Shown here: positions 50,690 through 64,000 of the stretch, piece by piece
Numbering within the stretch: position 1 is the first letter of the stretch
Layout of the letters: each line of letters begins with the position of its first letter
Assembly (NCBI GenBank): GCA_963693285.1
Contig: OY848918.1
Location: 13,762,263 to 13,826,262, forward strand
Reading direction: 5' to 3'
Source of the DNA: Xestospongia muta
Lineage: Eukaryota; Porifera; Demospongiae; Haplosclerida; Petrosiidae
DNA: 64,000 bases
Notes under the pieces: generated by a model
Database searches by the model: none
The model's input: only the letters and a program-made list of their open reading frames with translations
Told to the model about the DNA's origin: nothing
Program-made: the position numbers and the translations under genes

Positions 50690-52333
50690 GTCAGAAAAGA
50701 AAAAGATGATTCTGTCATTTCTTTATATTAGACCTTAACCTGAGGAAGAAACCAAGGAAATTAATCATACATACAGACTACATAATAATGTGTAATTGTA
50801 CAAAATCAGACTTAGTAACATTCCTTGATTGAAAATTGTACCTAAGTTGCAATACAGGATTACATGAATGGTTACCTATTTACATTTATAATTATTATTC
50901 ATACAAATTTATAATCATGTTGTAATATATGATACATTGTATCAGAATCCAAGAAATTTGGGGAAAAACTTTTGTGTAGATTAGATACAAGGTGTACTGT
51001 ATATCATATTAGAAGAGCAGTAGCTGCTAGTGCAGTGGCCATAGTAGCAGTATTAAAAACTTTTATTTTTTTATTTCTTATTCTTTATATCCTGGTGTTG
51101 TTACATTATAAAGACAGGGGTTTACTTTTAGCAGTGTTATTAGCTGTTCCGTGTTGCTTTCAGTCCAACGAGTTGTTGTAGAATTGGTAGGAATCTCGAG
51201 AGGAATCTCCTTACTTACATGACGTCTTCTTTAATTAATGGGAGGAGCGCAGTCCTTTTGATGTTGATGCAACTTTGTTGTCATGAATTGAACGCGTTTC
51301 AATTTTCTTGCGACCATGTTTTGTGCTGGATGCAGCGTGTAAGTACCCTCATCCACTAGGAAAATTTGTTGCATGCTACGTGCTGCATGTAACAAAATTG
51401 ACTTGAATATGCTGGCCTTAACTCTAACTGAATCTTGGATATAGGTTTATCTTAAGATTTTTGATTTTAGGTTTCAGGATTATTTTTTGATTTAGTGCTA
51501 TTTTGCTAGTAATAAACTTTTATTAGATTTATTTCAAGTCATCAACTTTGTTATTGATTGTGTATGTAGGGATGACATGGAAGACCATGGTTGCAAGTTG
51601 CTTCTATACAGAGCACCATCTGTATTTTTTTGACTATCAAGTATAAAATCAGGATCTTTATCAACACATTCATAGACTGAGTTCCTTTGGTCGCCATGAT
51701 GTTCTGTCATGATGTCTCCACAGTGCTCTCAAGTCCATGATTTTGGACAATATGTTTTAGCTGATATCATAAATTTAGTTGCTTTCTTAAAAACATAGCA
51801 TAATGCACAAGGAATGTTGAAGTCGTGTGTAGTTCCACTAAATATCTTGTTGTTGGTCCAGATCTATATAAATAAGATTGCCAGGAAGGAGCTATAGCAC
51901 TTGAGTACTCAGGGTTCTTTCAGTAGTCTGGGTCCAGAGGAATTTAGCTCTATTATCTTCCATATTGATTATGTTGACCATCACCAATATATCCTTTATA
52001 AACTAGTGAATACTGTGCTCTCCACTAAAAGCATTAAAAAGAAACAAACCTTTTCTCACTGCCCCAGAGATAAAGACGAATTGATAGTATACAGATAGAG
52101 GAACAATGAGTTCTTTTATACACGTCTGATTTGATTACGTAAGTATGACATCATCAGAGCACATGTCTGTTTTCGGCCTATTGTCTATCAGTTATAATTT
52201 TAGTCACAACTTAATATAATAAGGAAACACAGTCTATGGAGTATGTGCAACAGTGCTCATCAAAACAAAATAATAATCACTAAAGTAAAAATAATTAGGA
52301 AAACGTTTAACAAAATTAATGTTCATTTCTTGC
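50690..52333. other. Convergent interval between PNPLA and ECHS1 with duplication copy B
   Basis: Two stop codons face each other across 1.6 kb. Roughly 51465-52333 is copy B of the duplicated segment. A GC-richer patch at 51190-51340 contains ATGTTTTGTGCTGGATGC followed by a GTAAGT donor, which could be the first exon of an unseen gene, but nothing further supports it. The 69-codon frame at 50972-51181 is hydrophobic and unrecognised. Confidence 0.55.
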
Positions 52334-60262
<7,929 letters not shown>

Positions 60263-60384
60263 GCTGCTTGATGAGGTAACAATTGGGTGTGACTAGACAC
60301 ACAGGAAGTGAATGGGTCATTTGAGGATTATATGCACATGGTGACAAATATAAAAATAGTTCTATCTCAGCAGTTAGCTCGCAA
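60263..60384. promoter_or_regulatory. 122-bp head-to-head interval ECHS1 / esterase-ABCG
   Basis: The ECHS1 start codon (60260-60262, minus) and the first ATG of the next gene (60385, plus) are only 122 bases apart. Both promoters and 5' untranslated regions must overlap here or lie within the opposite gene, unless upstream non-coding exons exist. No TATA box was identified with confidence. Confidence 0.6.
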
Positions 60385-63300
60385 GTGGGCGTGCTACTGT
60401 TTGTAAAAATGAACACAAAGTATTACTATCTTATATGTTGTTTGGCTTTCTTTCTCTATCCTCTGAGCTGTTGCTCTGTTATGATATGGAAAAGATTAGA
60501 CAATCCTGAAGCTGTCTGTAATGATTTCTCTAGAGCTGGCTATTTCATGAAGCAAACAGGCAGCAATAAATGGATTATTTTCCTTGAGGGTGGAGGATTA
60601 TGTTATTCCCCAGAATCTTGCAACAGACGATTCTTTCGACCTGAAATTAGGAGAGAATTTGCAAAAGCAACTAGCAATCTTTTTAATCAAATATTCTCAG
60701 ATTTTGATTTTACAGTGGCATGGACTTCTACAGAGTCTCGTCCTCTTAGTCAACGTGTCAATATCTATATGACATCAATGGAAACATACATGAATGATAG
60801 TAATCCCTTTACAATAGAAGGAAGAGATATACTGGATACTGACCCAATAAAGAACCCACCCTTTCATGATTACAATCATGTAGTTATTCCTTACTGCAGC
60901 AGTGATTTATGGTTAGGTAATGACAGTCGATCTTTTCCTAAAATTAATACAAGTTCTAGTGATCCACAGCAGCAATTTCTACAGGCTGTCTACCAACCTG
61001 AAAACTCAATTTTACAATTCACATTTCGCGGTAAGATCATTGTTAGCAGTGTCATTAATGAACTCATTGATTTAAATGGTGGATTATTAAATGGATCTGA
61101 CATTATCATAGCTGGATCTAGTGCTGGTGGAGTGGGAGCTGTGAACATAGCAAAATGGATACGTGACATATTACCAAAGAGTGTTAATTTAAGTATCATC
61201 ACAGATTCTTCTTGGTTCATTAACTTTCGTGGCAATGTCTACAGAAGAATCAATGGAACTGTTGGAGATATATTCAGTGATGATCCTTCTGATCCTAATA
61301 GCCTTCTTTCCATCATAGAATCTAGTCCAGAATGCTTAGATGTGTCATTTGGTTCTCCTTGTTGTGTTTTGCTAGAATGTATGCTAGCAAATCCAGAATA
61401 TTTTCCAGTTAATGATGTACCCATTATTTCATTGCTTAGCTTGTATGATGTCTACTTATTAGCAGAGGCCATTTCTAATGTAGTTCCAATTGGAGATGCA
61501 GGAAGTAGTTACTCACAATCTGATATTGGACTTGATTTTATATTCACAGTTGCAGAATATGGTGGAGCCATGAACAGTTCATTAGCTCACACTATAAGAA
61601 GAGTATCTTCCTTTAGTTACATAGTAACTGAATGTCTTCAACATATTTATTTGGCTACCTCCACACTATGGGGAAAGAATAGTCTATTGCAAAATGATTC
61701 CATAGAGACATTAAATATAGACTTAGGAACATTTGAAAGTTCATTCAGGTTAGTTTATAAATAGTGCGTGTTGTTCAATATTAAATTGACATTGTTGTAT
61801 AGTCATACAATTGAGAGTGACGTATGGACATCATATGCTTTTAATGGAAGGCCAGTCACTTCTAGACAAAATTCTTATCAAGACTCGTGTACACCTTCTG
61901 ATGTAAATAACATTAATTATACGTACTCTTTATTGTTTTATTAATACATAGTCAATGACTATTCAAGAAGCTCTCCATATGTGGAAAAACTGTCGAAATA
62001 CTGTCAAACATTTGGAGTTTCGTGATACATGTTATTCAATCCACTGTAATTCATTATGTCCAGACAAAGTAAACTTTAGGACAACAGAAACTCAGTCATT
62101 ACCTTTTTGGATTAATATATTCTTAATTGTTATTGTAGTTAGTATCACAGCAGTGTCTATACTTTCTAAGGTATGTAAGAAATAACAGAAAACACCATAA
62201 TCATGATTAATCCTATTATTTTATAGATTTCTTTTTTGATATGGGAGATTGTGCTGAAACGTAGACAATCCTTGTACTTAAAAAGAGTGCAGAGAAAGCA
62301 TAATGATGATTACATACTAGAATCATCAGGAAATAACAATAAGCAGGATGTACCCCAGGTAATTACTGTTAGTTACTGTAGATGACATATTAGTCATTAT
62401 TATATATATATTATTAATATACAGTTTCCAAGCTTGGAAGTGAAAGATGCTGTGTCTGTGTCATGTATGGATGTATACTATAGTGTCATGTTAGAACAAC
62501 ACAATGCCAATGATGAGAATAAAAATAATTCAACTGTTACTAGGGCTTTCAGTGATGCAATTGATGATGAAGAAGGTGACTGTACATCTTTATCATACCA
62601 TTTTTAATCATAAAGATTTGACTTAATAAACACTCTTGTTAAATAGTATTATAGTGATTTCTTGTAAATATTTTTAGAAGACAATATTTCACTTAACCAA
62701 GAACACAATTCAGCTGAAGTAAAGCCTACTATGCTTAATGATGTAAGAAAACTTATTGTAATAATTATATATGTTTAATGCATTGTATCTTGTTTGTAGG
62801 TTGTCAAAAGTTTCTTCAATGATAATGATAAAGTTTGTTGTAAAACATAGGTTTATGAATATTTATTTGCATTTATCTAGCTTGAAAAAGTACCCGGAGT
62901 ATGTGGGCATGTTTCAGTAAAAAAATATATATTAAAAGGCGTTTCAGCATACTTCAATCCTGGAGAACTTGTTGGCATTATGGGTCCTTCAGGTTAGTAT
63001 TCTCAAGTAATAACTACATTGATATATATGATCCAGGCTGTGGAAAGACCACCTTGTTAGACTTACTTACTGGTAGACGAAAGAAAGGGGGTTTTCAAGT
63101 GAGGAATGAGACATTAGTTATTTTAAGATATTTTTTGCATCATAATAATTATATATATATAACAATAGGGAAGCATTTTTATAAATGGTGTTCCACTAAA
63201 CATAGTCATGGATAAGTATGTCTGTGAGACTGGTTATGTACTACAACTAGCTACTCCTTACTATGAAGAACTAACTGTGAGGTTAGTACATGTTACTAAT

Positions 63301-64000
63301 AATACATATATTAATACATACACTTTTTATGACTTACAGAGAGAATTTGACTTTATCTGCTCACATGAAACTGCCTGGTTCTATGTCTTGGAGAGAAAAA
63401 TTTGAACGAGTGGAGCAAGTAATAGAAATAGTCAGTCAAAAAGATTTTGTGTTCCATTATTAGACATACTTATATAAAATATAATATTATATACAGTTTA
63501 ATTCTAAATTATATACCAAAAACAATTTTTAGACTTTAAATAGTAAAGATGACTTTCATATATTTAGACCGGCCTTCTTTCCTTGGAAGATACTAAAGTT
63601 GGTGGGTTGACTGGTCCTGGTTTGAGTGGAGGTCAAAAGAAGAGATTAACAGTTGCTTTACAACTGCTGACTATGCCAAAAGTAATTTTTCTAGATGAGC
63701 CAACCTCAGGTATATCTGTATGCATAAATACAAGGCATTAACATCTACATTGCAACTACATAAAGTGAATTACTGTTGTTTATTTATAATTACTACACAG
63801 GACTAGACGCTACTGCATCGATAGAGTTATTAACTCACTTAAATAACTTAGTACTTACAAATCGTACCATTGTGCTTACCATTCATCAACCACGCTTTGA
63901 AATATTTGACATGTTTGACAAACTTATCTTACTCTCTGATGGAAATATTGCTTACAATGGTGTACCTAAGAAAGCATACAGTTTTTTTGTGGAAGCTATA
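60385..64000 (+). CDS. NOTUM/pectinacetylesterase-like ectodomain - transmembrane - ABCG-type ATPase fusion (3' end outside window)
   Basis: Exon 1 (60385-61748) encodes a signal-anchor-like N-terminus ([23 protein letters not shown] 60409 may be the real start) and a NOTUM/PAE-type serine hydrolase. Seen are LEGGGLCYS, the nucleophile in GSSAGG (about Ser246), Asp355 in LYDVY and His420 in ECLQHIY, so the triad is complete. Exon 2 (about 61801-61901) and exon 3 (61952-62170) give a Cys-rich end and one membrane segment ([20 protein letters not shown]). Exons 4-7 are a charged linker. From 62881 an ABCG nucleotide-binding domain follows: [20 protein letters not shown], Walker A GPSGCGKTT (split by an intron), signature LSGGQKKR, Walker [13 protein letters not shown] and the H-loop TIHQPR. 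Joins I checked keep frame. The ABCG membrane domain would lie beyond the window. NOTUM removes palmitoleate from Wnt; substrate here is unknown. Confidence 0.78.

Overview
The window is animal nuclear DNA. Genes are interrupted by many short introns with GT-AG borders, intergenic spaces are short, the base composition is AT-rich, and the protein families are metazoan. Compactness, low-complexity tracts and the types of mobile element suggest a sponge such as a demosponge of the Amphimedon type. That assignment is inference from family resemblance; no search was run.

Layout. (1) 1-11713, plus: the C-terminal half of an inositol trisphosphate receptor-like calcium channel, cut by the left edge. 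(2) 12459-17365, minus: TRMT11, the catalytic subunit of tRNA m2G10 methyltransferase, convergent with (1). (3) 18027-34596, plus: a DIDO1/PHF3-type transcription regulator (PHD finger, zinc knuckle, TFIIS-M, SPOC). It is divergent from TRMT11. Two introns carry minisatellites, and one holds a composite transposon with a Harbinger-type nuclease, a MADF gene, a HIRAN-like fragment and a nested TA-flanked element. (4) 35191-40274, plus: an unnamed P-loop protein resembling Roc-COR proteins. Its first intron contains a broken copy of an exon of gene (3). (5) 42979-50689, plus: a PNPLA6/7 (neuropathy target esterase) homologue with an intact Ser-Asp dyad. (6) 52334-60262, minus: ECHS1, mitochondrial enoyl-CoA hydratase. 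Its last intron holds a 4.4-kb transposon chimera (SANT-like gene, SWIM-YqaJ-PHD gene, and remains of two different DDE transposases). (7) 60385 to the right edge, plus: an apparent in-frame fusion of a NOTUM/pectinacetylesterase-like secreted esterase, a membrane segment and an ABCG-type ATPase. It shares a 122-bp head-to-head interval with ECHS1.

The genes do not form an operon or an evident pathway. They are unrelated housekeeping and signalling genes packed closely. The strongest candidates for something new are the esterase-ABCG fusion, the Roc-COR-like gene and the IP3 receptor whose usual selectivity-filter sequence is absent. Traces of local duplication are also clear: a DIDO1-like exon copy about 3 kb downstream, and a copy of the ECHS1 3' end about 10 kb away.

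Exon borders were assigned by eye from splice consensus and reading frame. Coordinates of genes are first coding base to stop codon and include introns.
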